In this document: positions 8,276 to 19,649 of the stretch, piece by piece | How the letters are laid out: each line of letters opens with the position of its first letter | Position numbering within the stretch: position 1 is the first letter of the stretch | DNA from: Actinomyces sp. oral taxon 171 str. F0337 | GTDB lineage: Bacteria; Actinomycetota; Actinomycetes; Actinomycetales; Actinomycetaceae | NCBI RefSeq assembly: GCF_005696555.1 | Contig: NZ_CP040005.1 | Span: forward strand, 2,418,001 to 2,482,000 | Direction: 5' to 3' | DNA: 64,000 nt | Notes under the pieces: generated by a model | Told to the model about the DNA's origin: nothing | What the model saw: only the letters and a program-made list of their open reading frames with translations | Databases searched by the model: none | Program-made: the position numbers and the translations under genes

Positions 8276-9391
8276 TCAGCCCAGCAGGTCGGCGACGTCG
8301 GCCGCGGGGAGGTCCAGGGCCTGGCCGACGCCGGCGGTGTAGAGCGTCCCGGCGTGGGTGCTCAGGCCGCGGGCGAGGTCCCGGCGCGCCGTGACAGCGC
8401 CTCGCCAGCCCTCGTCGGCCAGGGCCAGGGTGTAGGGCAGGGTCGCGTTGGTCAGCGCGTAGGTGGAGGTGTGCGGGACGGCTCCGGGCATGTTGGCCAC
8501 GCAGTAGAACATCTTGCCGTCCACCTCGAAGGTGGGCTCGGAGTGGGTGGTGGGGCGGGAGTCCTCGAAGCAGCCTCCCTGGTCGATGGCGATGTCGACC
8601 AGCACGCTGCCGGGCCGCATGGTCTCCACCATGGCGCGCGTGACGAGGCTCGGGGTGCGGGCCCCGGGCACGAGGACGGCGCCGATGACCAGGTCCGCCC
8701 CGGCGCAGGCCTGGGCCACGTCGAGCTCGGTGGAGAAGCGGGTGCGGATGGTGCCGCCGTCGACCTCCTCGATCCGACGCATGCGCAGCGGGTCGACATC
8801 GAAGACGGTGACGTCCGCGCCCATACCTGCGGCGACCCGCGCGGCGCTCAGTCCGGCGGTGCCTCCACCCAGGACGACGACGTTTCCGCGCCGCACCCCG
8901 GCGGCACCGCCCAGCAGGACGCCGGCCCCGCCGTGGGGGCGCAACAGGGCCTCCGCACCGACCTGGGCGGCCAGGCGGCCGGCGATCTCCGACATGGGGG
9001 CCAGGAGGGGGAGAGCACCGGCGTCAGTCTCGACGGTCTCGTAGGCGATGGAGGTGACCCGCTTGGTGAGCAGCTCCTCGGTCAGGGCCCGGTCCGCGGC
9101 CAGGTGGAGGTAGGTGAACAGCAGCAGATCAGGGCGCAGAAAGGGGTACTCCTGGGCAATCGGCTCCTTGACCTTGAGGATGAGCTCGGAGTCGGCCCAC
9201 AGGCCGGGGACGTCGTCGGTCATGACTGCGCCGGCGGCCGTGTACTCCGCATCGGGAATGGAGGCCCCCTCGCCGGCGCCGACCTGGATGGTCACAGTGT
9301 GCCCGCGCCGGGTGAGTGCGTGAACACCGGCCGGCGTGATGGCGACCCGGAACTCGTTGTCCTTGATCTCGGTGGGAACGCCGATTCGCAT
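8276..9391 (-). CDS. ald: Alanine dehydrogenase
   Basis: NAD-dependent oxidative deamination of L-alanine to pyruvate and ammonia, 371 aa, the usual length. The N-terminus MRIGVPTEIKDNEFRVAITPAGV, the KVKEP motif (Lys near residue 75) and the Rossmann fingerprint VVLGGGTAGLSAARVAAGMGADVTVFD are all family hallmarks. Pyruvate-side residues occur around LLAPMSEIAGRLA. GAAGG-like ribosome site GAAGG lies before ATG 9391. A hairpin just upstream separates it from the ferredoxin reductase gene. It heads the minus-strand series that continues with the acetyltransferase gene. Confidence 0.95.
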   Translation of the reverse strand: MRIGVPTEIKDNEFRVAITPAGVHALTRRGHTVTIQVGAGEGASIPDAEYTAAGAVMTDDVPGLWADSELILKVKEPIAQEYPFLRPDLLLFTYLHLAADRALTEELLTKRVTSIAYETVETDAGALPLLAPMSEIAGRLAAQVGAEALLRPHGGAGVLLGGAAGVRRGNVVVLGGGTAGLSAARVAAGMGADVTVFDVDPLRMRRIEEVDGGTIRTRFSTELDVAQACAGADLVIGAVLVPGARTPSLVTRAMVETMRPGSVLVDIAIDQGGCFEDSRPTTHSEPTFEVDGKMFYCVANMPGAVPHTSTYALTNATLPYTLALADEGWRGAVTARRDLARGLSTHAGTLYTAGVGQALDLPAADVADLLG

Positions 9392-9455
9392 GGTTCTGCC
9401 TTCGGGGTGGTTGTGAAGTGGTTGTGAAGGGGTGGGGTGGCGTGTGTGGGCCGGT

Positions 9456-9478
9456 GGCCGGCGGCGGGGCCGCCGGCC
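9456..9478 (-). terminator. GC-rich hairpin after the ferredoxin reductase gene
   Basis: Perfect 10-bp stem GGCCGGCGGC/GCCGCCGGCC with a GGG loop, starting 8 nt past the stop of the upstream minus-strand gene. No U-tract is present. It separates this gene from ald. Confidence 0.7.
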
Positions 9479-9485
9479 CCCGGGT

Positions 9486-10973
9486 TCACTCGGCCAGGCG
9501 GTGGGCGACGCGCTCGGGGACGCGGCCCGCCTCGGGCTGGCCGATGAGGTCCTCGGGAACCTCCGTGGAGCGGGAGATCGCGGTCATGGCGTCACGGGAG
9601 ACGACCTTGACGCGCTCGCGCGGCTTGGAGTCCCCTCCAGTGACGACGACCTCACCGTAGCCCTCGCCGAGCTCTCGCTCGTAGGCGTCCAGCAGCTCCC
9701 AGCCCTCCCAGTTGGTGAAGGGGATGCCGCGGGACTCCAGCAGAGCGATGAGGGCGTCGTGGCCGACCTGGGCCTCGTCGGTGGTCTCGGCGTGCAGCAG
9801 GCCGGCGTTGGCGTCGGCCACGAGGTTGGTGATGGTCTCCTGCGCGTCGGACTTGGTGGAGCCGATGAGGCCCACGGGGCCGCGCCGGATCCAGCCGGTG
9901 GCGTACAGGCCGGTCAGGGGCTTGCCGTCCTCGCCGAGGACGCGGCCGCCCTCGTTGGGGACGACGTGCCGCTCGGCGTCGAAGGGGAGACCCTCGATGG
10001 CGCTGGAGGCGTATCCGACGGCGCGGTAGACGGCCTGGACGGGCCAGTCGCGGTACTCGCCGGTGCCGGTGACGTTGCCGTCGCCGGTCAGGCGGGTGCG
10101 CTCGGTGCGCAGGCCGACGACGTGGCCGTCGTCGTCGGTGAGGACCTCGTGGGGGGCGGAGAAGAGGTGGATGTGGATGCGGTGGGAGGCGGTGAGGTCC
10201 TCCGGCTCCTGCATCGCGTACCCCTCGAGGGCCTTGACGACCTGGCGCTGCTGGTTGGAGGAGGCCAGGGCCGCCTGCGAGCCCTCGTCGTACTCGAAGT
10301 CCTCCTCGTCGACGATGACGTCGACGTCGGGCTGCTTGCCGAGCTCGCGCAGCTCCAGCGGGGTGAACTTCACCTGGGCGGGGCCGCGGCGCCCGAAGAC
10401 GTGCACGTCGGTGACCGGGGACTCCTTGAGGGTGGCGGCGACGTTCGCGGGGATCTCGGTGGTCATGAGGTCGTCAGCGTGCTTGGCCAGGACGCGGGCG
10501 ATGTCCAGGGCGACGTTGCCGACGCCGATGACGGCGACCTCCTTGGCGCTCAGGTCCCAGGTGCGCGGGTGGTCGGGGTGACCGTCGTACCAGGAGACGA
10601 AGTCGGCGCCGCCGTAGCACTCGGGGGCGTCGACGCCGGGGATGTCGAGGGGGGCGTCGGTGTCGGCTCCGGTGGAGAAGATGATGGCGTCGTAGTGCTC
10701 GCGGAGCTCGGCCACCGAGATGTCGCGGCCGACCTCGACGTTGCCGATGAGCCGGATGTCCCCGCGCTGGAGGATCTTGTAGAGGGCCACGATGATCTGC
10801 TTGATGCGCGGGTGGTCGGGGGCGACGCCGTAGCGCACCAGCCCGTAGGGCGCAGGAAGCCGTTCGAACAGGTCGATACAGACGTCCAGGCCCGACTTCG
10901 AGAGGATGTCCGAGGCGTAGATGCCTGCGGGGCCTGCTCCGATGACGGCGACATTGAGAGGACGTGCGTTCAC
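9486..10973 (-). CDS. fprA: Ferredoxin/adrenodoxin-type NADP+ reductase (FprA-like)
   Basis: FAD- and NADPH-dependent reductase, about 495 aa, passing electrons between NADPH and ferredoxin. The FAD fingerprint is VAVIGAGPAGIYASDIL, followed by FERLPAPYGLVRYGVAPDHPRIK, diagnostic of the adrenodoxin reductase/FprA class. The NADP site is VAVIGVGNVALDIARVL. The C-terminal part contains GWIRRGPVGLIGSTKSDA, also diagnostic. The open frame extends upstream to 11231, but that stretch is Arg/Pro-rich and unlike the family, so I start at GTG 10973. The intergenic region behind it carries no other gene. Confidence 0.92.
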   Translation of the reverse strand: MNARPLNVAVIGAGPAGIYASDILSKSGLDVCIDLFERLPAPYGLVRYGVAPDHPRIKQIIVALYKILQRGDIRLIGNVEVGRDISVAELREHYDAIIFSTGADTDAPLDIPGVDAPECYGGADFVSWYDGHPDHPRTWDLSAKEVAVIGVGNVALDIARVLAKHADDLMTTEIPANVAATLKESPVTDVHVFGRRGPAQVKFTPLELRELGKQPDVDVIVDEEDFEYDEGSQAALASSNQQRQVVKALEGYAMQEPEDLTASHRIHIHLFSAPHEVLTDDDGHVVGLRTERTRLTGDGNVTGTGEYRDWPVQAVYRAVGYASSAIEGLPFDAERHVVPNEGGRVLGEDGKPLTGLYATGWIRRGPVGLIGSTKSDAQETITNLVADANAGLLHAETTDEAQVGHDALIALLESRGIPFTNWEGWELLDAYERELGEGYGEVVVTGGDSKPRERVKVVSRDAMTAISRSTEVPEDLIGQPEAGRVPERVAHRLAE

Positions 10974-11260
10974 TGTTCTTCGTTCCTGATTCAGGGGACG
11001 TGGACGTGGCGCCCGCGTTGCCGCTGCCGGGAGGGCCGGTTGATCCGGTCCAGGGCGACGGCGATGACGGCGGGGCACCGCGGAACAGTCTATGGAGGAA
11101 GGGCGGCCCTCCCCCAGGGCCCGGGCAACATCGCGGCTTTGAGCCGCGTCACGTCGGGGAGGTACCGGCGGGACACGTGGCGAGGCCTGCTCCGGGGAGC
11201 CGATCAGGACGGCGCGACATCTTCTTATCAACCACCCCCTTTTTCTGAGCGACAGAGGTG
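10974..11260. other. Intergenic region between OmpA-type lipoprotein gene and fprA
   Basis: No credible gene. It holds the fprA 5' region and a CGCGGCT/AGCCGCG hairpin at 11132-11148 that could end transcription of the upstream lipoprotein gene. The A+T-rich stretch near 11219-11250 marks the start of a less GC-rich region reaching into the lipoprotein gene. Confidence 0.5.
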
Positions 11261-12850
11261 CTACGCGTTAACGACAGGGATGTCAGTAAGGCGAGCAACA
11301 ACTCGCTCTTTCGTATAAAGGTACTCACCTGCAGGCATATCAATCGTGATGCTGTCCTCGCCGACGTCTGGCCACACGACCGGGAGGGACTGGGAAGCCT
11401 CAGGCTCAAGATCGTATACAAAACTATTCGCTAAAGGAAGTCTACTTCCATCGGAATATGTATAGTCAGCCTCCAGATACCTCAACCCGCCACTGAGGAT
11501 GGTTATGCCACTCACACCAAACACCCCAGACAAGCCACGCAACTCCATCATTTTTCCAGGCAAGGAGAAGGGAGCAACCGGCATGCTGACCTTCTCGCTA
11601 GAGGTGACCACTACCGTTCCAACCAAGTAGTTACCGGCTCGAACCACATGGTCGATCACCATGTGCACGGTCTTACCGTCGATCTTCACGTCGACACCCT
11701 CAGGTCCCTTGCCCACGGGGCCGGCGGCCTTCGGCATCGCGGTCGACGACGGAACCGCGCTCGTGCTCGGCGGCGCACTGGCCTCGGCGGGTTTCGAGGG
11801 CGTCAGCGTGATCTCCACACGGCGATTGATCTGCCTGCGCTCGTCAGTGTCATTCGGCACCCGCGGCGAGGACTCCCCCTTGCCCGAGACCGACTCCTTC
11901 CACGTGGACAGGTCCGTCAGCTTCTTGAGCCGCTCCGACACCGCCTTGGCCCGCCGCTCAGACAGATCCTGGTTGTGCGCATCATCAGCCACATCATCAG
12001 TGTGACCCGTGATCGTCAAATCCCCACCAGATGGGTACTTCTTGATCTGCTCCACCACACTCGCCAGCACGCTGTCAGCCTGAGCCGAGAGCTGATCAGA
12101 GTCAGTCGCGAACGTGACGTCCCCAGCCACCGTCACCGTCGTCGACTTCTCATCCTGCTTCGTATCCGACGAATCATCAGCAGCCAGCGACATGGTCTCG
12201 ATCTTGAATGGCCCCGCCTCCGACTCGTCGAGCTTCGCCTTCGACACCACATCATTCACTGAGAAATCAGTCTCAGCATCCTGCAGGACCGGAACACCTG
12301 TAGCAATACCCACATAAGGAAGGAGTAGATCCACGACGCCAACATCCTCGGGCGGCGCATGAAACACTGGGAATACTTCCAAAGGCTTTCCTTTTTCAAC
12401 ACCATCAGATAGATGATGTGTTTCTTCGTCCAGTTCACGATACACCAAGCCCTTATCCAAAGAGAGCATTCTGATCGCAACCATGGTCCACGGGTGATAC
12501 GCGGAGCCGAATGGTTGAGACAGGCCCACATTCTTTTTCGAGGTCGTCGATAACACCAGGCGCACGACAGCGTACTTGTCGTTGACTGCGACGGGCCCCA
12601 CCTCGACCGAGAGTGGGGCTCCTTGCCACTCCGCCTCCAGCATCACCCCACCATGGGGGCCAGTCGCGGTGGCAGCAGCACGCGGGGACGCAGCCCCCGA
12701 GCTCTTCCCCGATGAGGCGGAGCCGTCCTTCTTCAGCACCCCGCAACCTGCGAGGACAATCCCCGCACCGGCCAAAGTGGGCAGGGTCAGGAGACCACGT
12801 CGGGTCAGTCGGGCACGGGCATCAGGAGACGGTGGCGTGAAGGGCAGCAT
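11261..12850 (-). CDS. Tat-type lipoprotein with central OmpA/MotB domain
   Basis: Surface lipoprotein, about 529 aa. I choose ATG 12850 because GAAAGG lies just upstream; in-frame starts at 12871 and 12886 lack a site. The N-terminus has LTRRGLLTLPTLAG then lipobox VLAGC, so Tat export and lipid anchoring are likely. A central OmpA-C domain (about residues 240-350) shows GDVTFATDSDQL, LTITGHTDDVADDAHNQDLSERRAKAV and RRVEITL, the peptidoglycan-binding signature. A second beta-rich domain follows after a Ser/Ala/Pro linker. Parts of the 3' half are A+T-richer than neighbouring genes. It probably links a cell-surface structure to peptidoglycan; the flanking domains are unrecognised. Confidence 0.82.
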   Translation of the reverse strand: MLPFTPPSPDARARLTRRGLLTLPTLAGAGIVLAGCGVLKKDGSASSGKSSGAASPRAAATATGPHGGVMLEAEWQGAPLSVEVGPVAVNDKYAVVRLVLSTTSKKNVGLSQPFGSAYHPWTMVAIRMLSLDKGLVYRELDEETHHLSDGVEKGKPLEVFPVFHAPPEDVGVVDLLLPYVGIATGVPVLQDAETDFSVNDVVSKAKLDESEAGPFKIETMSLAADDSSDTKQDEKSTTVTVAGDVTFATDSDQLSAQADSVLASVVEQIKKYPSGGDLTITGHTDDVADDAHNQDLSERRAKAVSERLKKLTDLSTWKESVSGKGESSPRVPNDTDERRQINRRVEITLTPSKPAEASAPPSTSAVPSSTAMPKAAGPVGKGPEGVDVKIDGKTVHMVIDHVVRAGNYLVGTVVVTSSEKVSMPVAPFSLPGKMMELRGLSGVFGVSGITILSGGLRYLEADYTYSDGSRLPLANSFVYDLEPEASQSLPVVWPDVGEDSITIDMPAGEYLYTKERVVARLTDIPVVNA

Positions 12851-12924
12851 AACGGGGACCTTTCGGCGCATTGGGAACACGTGCATGCCACCCTATGCAC
12901 CGTGGTCCACGGCCCACGATGGGG

Positions 12925-12980
12925 AACTACCCGTCTCTCCCCATCAGCTCCCCATCTCCCCATGGGGATCATGGGTAGTT
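12925..12980 (-). promoter_or_regulatory. Inverted and tandem repeats in the leader of the OmpA-type lipoprotein gene
   Basis: AACTACCC (12925-12932) and GGGTAGTT (12973-12980) form an 8-bp inverted repeat. Inside are three copies of TCCCCAT (12938, 12949, 12957) and one ATGGGGA (62-68 of the 129xx block) that can pair with any of the three. It may be a terminator of the prenyl synthase gene, or a leader with alternative stems for the lipoprotein gene. Confidence 0.45.
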
Positions 12981-13000
12981 GCTGCCCCCAGGCCGACTGG

Positions 13001-14107
13001 TCAGGCAGCCCGGTCCACGAGGATGCGGGCGAAGTCCTCCATGGCCGCACGCACCTGAGCCACCCTCTCACCGGCGTCGGCCAAGGCCGCCGCAGCGGCC
13101 TCACCCTCGATGCCGACCCGGGCCAGGCGCTGCCGGGTCCCGTCAAGAACAGCCTCCTCCAGGCCCTTCAGACCCTCAACCGCCTGAGCGGCCCAGGCCG
13201 TAGCCATCTCGCGGGTGCGGGTCAGGACGGGGTGCTCCCGCAGGCGAGCGACGACGTCGGCCAGGACGGCGTCGTCGGACAGGTCACCGGTGGACAGGCG
13301 AGAGAGGATGGCCTGGCCGGCGGCATCGAGCTCGCCGGCCGCCAGGGCCTTGCGCAGGAGCAGCACCGGCATGGTGTCCACGCCCTCACGCAGGTCGGTA
13401 CCGGGGGTCTTGCCGGTGGTGGCAGAGTCGCTCATGAGGTCGATGACGTCGTCGGCCAGCTGGAAGGCCACGCCGATCCTCTCACCGAACTCCTCCACGA
13501 TCTGCTCGGTTCGCACCCCGGCATCGGTGAGCATCGCCCCGTACCGGGCGGACACCGCGATGAGGGAGCCGGTCTTGTCCGCCAGGACCTGGATGTAGTG
13601 GTCCACCGGGTCAGTGCCCGACGGGCGCGGCAGGGTCTCGTGGAGCTGCCCCATGCACAGGCGCTCGAAGGTCTTGGCGTGAGCCATGACGGCCTCCGGG
13701 CTGAGGGCCGCCACCAGCTGGGAGGCACGGGCCACGAGGACGTCGCCGGTGAGGATGGCGGCGGAGTTGCCCCACACGGTCTGGGCGCTCGGGGCACCGC
13801 GGCGCAGCGGGGCCTCGTCCATGACGTCGTCGTGGTAGAGGGTGGCGATGTGGGTCAGCTCCACGGCCACACCGGCGTCGCGGATCTGCTCGCCGGTGGC
13901 CAGGGCCGGGTCGCCGAGCTGGGCGGTCAGCAGGGCCAGGACCGGACGCAGGCGCTTGCCCCCAGCCTCGGCCAGGTGCGAGGTCGGCGGGTTGATGGTC
14001 TCGTCGGCGCTGGTGACCACCTCCATGAGGCGGTCCTCAATGGTCTGGAGAGCGGGGATGATGCGCGACTCCAGCTCGGGGGCGCTCAGCGGCAGTGATC
14101 CGATCAC
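13001..14107 (-). CDS. grcC: Polyprenyl diphosphate synthase (menaquinone side chain)
   Basis: Long-chain trans-prenyl transferase, 368 aa, extending farnesyl or geranylgeranyl diphosphate with isopentenyl units for the menaquinone tail. The first aspartate-rich motif is LYHDDVMDEA (about residue 93), the second QLADDVIDLMSD (about 221), with GGKRLRP near residue 49. Its ATG overlaps the nuoN stop by 4 nt, so it is the last gene of the nuo transcription unit. This ties quinone supply to complex I expression. The chain length cannot be read reliably from the sequence. Confidence 0.9.
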   Translation of the reverse strand: MIGSLPLSAPELESRIIPALQTIEDRLMEVVTSADETINPPTSHLAEAGGKRLRPVLALLTAQLGDPALATGEQIRDAGVAVELTHIATLYHDDVMDEAPLRRGAPSAQTVWGNSAAILTGDVLVARASQLVAALSPEAVMAHAKTFERLCMGQLHETLPRPSGTDPVDHYIQVLADKTGSLIAVSARYGAMLTDAGVRTEQIVEEFGERIGVAFQLADDVIDLMSDSATTGKTPGTDLREGVDTMPVLLLRKALAAGELDAAGQAILSRLSTGDLSDDAVLADVVARLREHPVLTRTREMATAWAAQAVEGLKGLEEAVLDGTRQRLARVGIEGEAAAAALADAGERVAQVRAAMEDFARILVDRAA

Positions 14108-15717
14108 GGAAGGAGCATAGCCGTCCGGTCGAACAGGTCGAAGGCGGTCTGCGGCAAAACGCCCAACCCGATTGTGGCCATCACCGCAACGCCGACCGCC
14201 AGGAGGATCGGGCCGCGGCTGCCCACGACCACCGAGCGCTCGCCGTCGGGCTCATGGAAGAACATGAGCACGATGAGCCTCATGTAGAAGAAGGCGGTGA
14301 CGGCCGAGCAGACGATGGCGAGGATGACGAAGGGCACCCCGTTGCCGCTCAGGCCGGTGGCGAAGAGCCGGAACTTGGCCATGAAGCCGGCCGTCAGGGG
14401 CACTCCGGCGAAGGACAGCAGGAAGACGGTCATGGCGCCGGCCGCCCAGGGGCTGCGGCGTCCCAGGCCCTTGAAGGCCTCCAGGTCGCCGTCCTCACCT
14501 CCCACGGAGCCGTCGCGGTTGGAGCGCACCAGGGTGATGATGCCGAAGGCTCCCACGGTGGCAATCCCGTAGGTCAGGGCGTAGAAGCCGAGTGCGGAGA
14601 TCGCCGCCTTGGAGTAGGCCAGGATCCCGATGAGCATGAAGCCGGCGTGGGCGATGGCCGAGTAGGCGAGCATGCGCTTGACGTCGTGCTGAACCACCCC
14701 GACGACGGTGCCCACGAGCATGGTCAGGGCCGCCACGGCCCACAGGGCGGGGGCCAGGTCCCAGCCCATGGCGCCGGCGATCATGTAGTAGAAGCGCACG
14801 AGGGCCAGGAAGGCGGCGGCCTTGACGCCGGCGGCCATGAATCCGGTGACCGGGGTGGGGGCGCCCTGGTAGACGTCCGGGCTCCAGGCGTGGAAGGGCA
14901 CGGCCGCGACCTTGAACAGCAGGCCGATGATCACCAGCATGAGGCCCGCCAGGATGAGCCACTCCTGCCCCGGCACGGTGCGCACGGCCTCGCCCAGCGT
15001 CTTGTAGTCGACGGCGCCGGCCACCCCGTAGAGCAGGGCCGCGCCCATGAGGAGGAAGGCCGAGGCGAAGGCTCCCAGCACGAAGTACTTCAGCGCCGCC
15101 TCCTGGCTGAGCAGCCGGCGGTGGCGGGCAGTGGCAGCCAGGATGTACAGCGGCAGGGAGATCATCTCCAGGATGACGAACAGCGTGATGAGGTCGCTGC
15201 TGGCCCCGAAGAGCATCATGCCGCCCAGCGAGAACAGGGTCAGGGGGAAGACCTCGGTCGTGGTCCACCCGGCCAGGAGGGACTCTGTCTCCTCCGCGCT
15301 GCCGGGCCGGTCGGCGGCCTGGGCCGCGAAGGCCCCGTCGCCGACGGCGGTGCGGTCGGCCATCACCATGACGGCCAGCAGCCCGATGACCAGGAGGATG
15401 CCCTGGGCGGCGATGGAGAAGGGATCCTCGGTCAGGCCCGCGGACATACGGGCACCCGGCAGGAAGCCCTTGGGGAGCTGGAACTGGGGCATGGCCGCGG
15501 CGGCGGCCCCGGCGGCCTTGACCTCGCCCCAGCGCAGGAACAGGAAGGCCCCGGAGGCCAGGATGGCCAGGAAGCTCAGCGTGGACTGGATGGCCAGGCG
15601 GGCGGGACGGGCGATGAAGGCCTCCACGAGGACACCCAGGACACCGGCGCCCAGAATGATGAGTGCCGGCGTCAGGGCGTCCCAGTTGACGATCGGGGCA
15701 GTGGCTGAGGGGCTCAC
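14104..15717 (-). CDS. nuoN: NADH-quinone oxidoreductase subunit N
   Basis: Antiporter-like proton-pumping membrane subunit of complex I, 537 aa, with about 14 hydrophobic helices. Conserved features include EMISLPLYILAA (helix Glu), FKVAAVPFHAWSPDVYQGAPTPVTGFMA with the discontinuous-helix Lys region, and HDVKRMLAYSAIAHAGF. The start is GTG 15717, overlapping the nuoM TGA (GTGA). It is followed with a 4-nt overlap by the polyprenyl synthase gene. Confidence 0.95.
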   Translation of the reverse strand: MSPSATAPIVNWDALTPALIILGAGVLGVLVEAFIARPARLAIQSTLSFLAILASGAFLFLRWGEVKAAGAAAAAMPQFQLPKGFLPGARMSAGLTEDPFSIAAQGILLVIGLLAVMVMADRTAVGDGAFAAQAADRPGSAEETESLLAGWTTTEVFPLTLFSLGGMMLFGASSDLITLFVILEMISLPLYILAATARHRRLLSQEAALKYFVLGAFASAFLLMGAALLYGVAGAVDYKTLGEAVRTVPGQEWLILAGLMLVIIGLLFKVAAVPFHAWSPDVYQGAPTPVTGFMAAGVKAAAFLALVRFYYMIAGAMGWDLAPALWAVAALTMLVGTVVGVVQHDVKRMLAYSAIAHAGFMLIGILAYSKAAISALGFYALTYGIATVGAFGIITLVRSNRDGSVGGEDGDLEAFKGLGRRSPWAAGAMTVFLLSFAGVPLTAGFMAKFRLFATGLSGNGVPFVILAIVCSAVTAFFYMRLIVLMFFHEPDGERSVVVGSRGPILLAVGVAVMATIGLGVLPQTAFDLFDRTAMLLP

Positions 15718-17318
15718 TTGGTGTTCCCTTCCGTAGCGGTGGAGGCGGCGGGCGCTTCGGATGCACCGCCGGCATCGTGGCTGTCACCGGCGCCGCCGGC
15801 GGAGGCGGCGTCCTGCGGGGAGCGGGCCACCGTGAGCGCGACCTGCCGGGCGACGTCGTCGAGCGCATGAGTGAGTGCGGCCGGGGCCAGTCCGAGCGCG
15901 AGCATCGCGGCGATGACGGGGACGACGACGAGGCGCTCGCGCCCGTCGAGGTCCGAGCTGCCCACACGCTCGGGGGCAGGCGCCCCGGTGAAGACCCGCT
16001 GGTAGGGCAGCAGCATGTAGACGGCGGCGATGACGACACCGACGACAGCCGCACCGCCCAGGGCCAGCGATACCGAGAAGGTGCCGGTGAGCACCATCCA
16101 CTCGGGCACGAATCCGCTCAGGCCCGGCAGGGCGATGGAGGCCAGCCCGCAGACCAGGAAGGTCCCGGCCACCAGCGGCATGACCCGGGCGATGCCGCCG
16201 AGCTCGCTGATGGCGACCGTCCCGGTGCGCCGGGCCATGAAGCCGGTGACCAGGTAGAGGCCGGCGATGGACAGCCCGTGGGCCACCATGTAGACCATGG
16301 CGCCGTTGGCTGCCACCTGGTTGCCGATGAAGATCCCCAGGACCATGAAGCCGAAGTGGCTCACGGAGGTGTAGGAGATGAGGCGGTAGAGGTTGTCCTG
16401 GGCGATGGCGGCCAGGCCCCCGTAGATGATGGAGACGACCGCCAGGACCAGGATCACCGGGGCGGCCCAGCGGGAGGCCTCGGGGAAGATCGGCAGGACC
16501 AGGGTGATCATCCCGAAGGTACCGATCTTGTCCAGGATGCCGATGAGCAGCACCGAGGTGCCCGGGGTGGCCTGCTCGGCGGTGTCGGGCAGCCAGGTGT
16601 GGACCGGGACCAGCGGCGCCTTGATGGCGAAGGCGATGAAGAAGGTCAGGAAGATCCAGTGTCCGGCGGAGGTGGACACGTGCAGGTTGGCGGCCACCGA
16701 GTCGATGAGGAAGCTGGGGGTGCCGTTCCTGGCGGAGTGCAGGTACACAGCGATGACGCCGATGAGCATGACGAGCCCGCCGGCCAGGGAGTACAGGAGG
16801 AACTTCAGGGCGGCGCGCTGGCGCTTCTGGCCGCCGAAGCAGCCGATGAGGAAGTACACCGGGATGAGCATCGCCTCGAAGCACAGATAGAACAGGAGCA
16901 GGTCCCGGGCCGAGAAGATGACGACGACGAAGAACTCCAGTGCCAGGACGAGCCCGGTGAACAGGCCCTGCCGGTCGGCGGGGACCTCACCCCAGGAGGC
17001 GAGCAGCACCAGGGGCGTGACGAAGGCGGCCAGGAGCACCATGGACAGGCCCAGGCCGTTGACGCCCAGGGCCCAGGAGGCGCCGATGGCGGGGATCCAG
17101 GAGTGGGTGTCGGTCAGCTGGACGGTGCCGGCATGCCCCAGCTCGAAGGCGCTCAGCGCCCACAGGCCCAGGGCGAGGACCGCCAGGGAGAACACGAGGC
17201 CCACGGCGCGGGCGTGGAGCCGGCGCAGCGGCGGGACCAGCCACAGCAGGAGCGCCCCGGCCAGCGGCGTGACCGCCATGACGGTCAGGACGGGCAGCGA
17301 TGCGGGAAGAGTCGGCAT
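15714..17318 (-). CDS. nuoM: NADH-quinone oxidoreductase subunit M
   Basis: Proton-pumping membrane subunit, 534 aa. Motifs seen are FYLCFEAMLIPVYFLIG (conserved Glu), FAIKAPLVPVHTWLPDTAEQATPGTSVLL (discontinuous helix with Lys), and DNLYRLISYTSVSHFGF. The C-terminal 40 residues are a polar Ala/Gly/Ser-rich tail without helices. The gene lies 13 nt after nuoL and overlaps nuoN. Confidence 0.96.
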   Translation of the reverse strand: MPTLPASLPVLTVMAVTPLAGALLLWLVPPLRRLHARAVGLVFSLAVLALGLWALSAFELGHAGTVQLTDTHSWIPAIGASWALGVNGLGLSMVLLAAFVTPLVLLASWGEVPADRQGLFTGLVLALEFFVVVIFSARDLLLFYLCFEAMLIPVYFLIGCFGGQKRQRAALKFLLYSLAGGLVMLIGVIAVYLHSARNGTPSFLIDSVAANLHVSTSAGHWIFLTFFIAFAIKAPLVPVHTWLPDTAEQATPGTSVLLIGILDKIGTFGMITLVLPIFPEASRWAAPVILVLAVVSIIYGGLAAIAQDNLYRLISYTSVSHFGFMVLGIFIGNQVAANGAMVYMVAHGLSIAGLYLVTGFMARRTGTVAISELGGIARVMPLVAGTFLVCGLASIALPGLSGFVPEWMVLTGTFSVSLALGGAAVVGVVIAAVYMLLPYQRVFTGAPAPERVGSSDLDGRERLVVVPVIAAMLALGLAPAALTHALDDVARQVALTVARSPQDAASAGGAGDSHDAGGASEAPAASTATEGNTK

Positions 17319-17331
17319 GTGTCGTGTCCTC

Positions 17332-19326
<1,995 letters not shown>

Positions 19327-19343
19327 GTCGGTGGTCTCTCCCC

Positions 19344-19649
19344 TCAGTTCTTGAGCAGGTTCTCGTCGTCGACCGACGTGGACCTGCGGGTGCGGAAGAT
19401 GGATACGACGATGCTCAGACCCACCACGACCTCGGCGGCGGCCACCACCATGACGAAGAAGGCGAAGACCTGACCGGTGAGGTTGCCGTGGATCCGGGAG
19501 AAGGTCACCAGGACGAGGTTGACGGAGTTGAGCATGAGCTCAACTCCCATGAGCTCGATGATGGCGTTGCGGCGCAGCAGCACCGTGAGCGCCCCCAGGG
19601 TGAACAGCACCCCGGCCAGGATGAGGTAGACGCTGATGGGGAGACTCAC
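19344..19649 (-). CDS. nuoK: NADH-quinone oxidoreductase subunit K
   Basis: Small membrane subunit, 101 aa, three helices. The conserved Glu-containing helices are visible: [21 protein letters not shown] and the following [18 protein letters not shown], whose glutamates belong to the central proton path. The start is GTG 19649, overlapping the nuoJ stop. The length is exactly that of the family. Confidence 0.96.
   Translation of the reverse strand: MSLPISVYLILAGVLFTLGALTVLLRRNAIIELMGVELMLNSVNLVLVTFSRIHGNLTGQVFAFFVMVVAAAEVVVGLSIVVSIFRTRRSTSVDDENLLKN

Noticed and set aside
10974..11231. 86-codon extension of the ferredoxin reductase
   Set aside because: Arg/Pro-rich with no family similarity; the FAD-binding strand begins six residues after GTG 10973.
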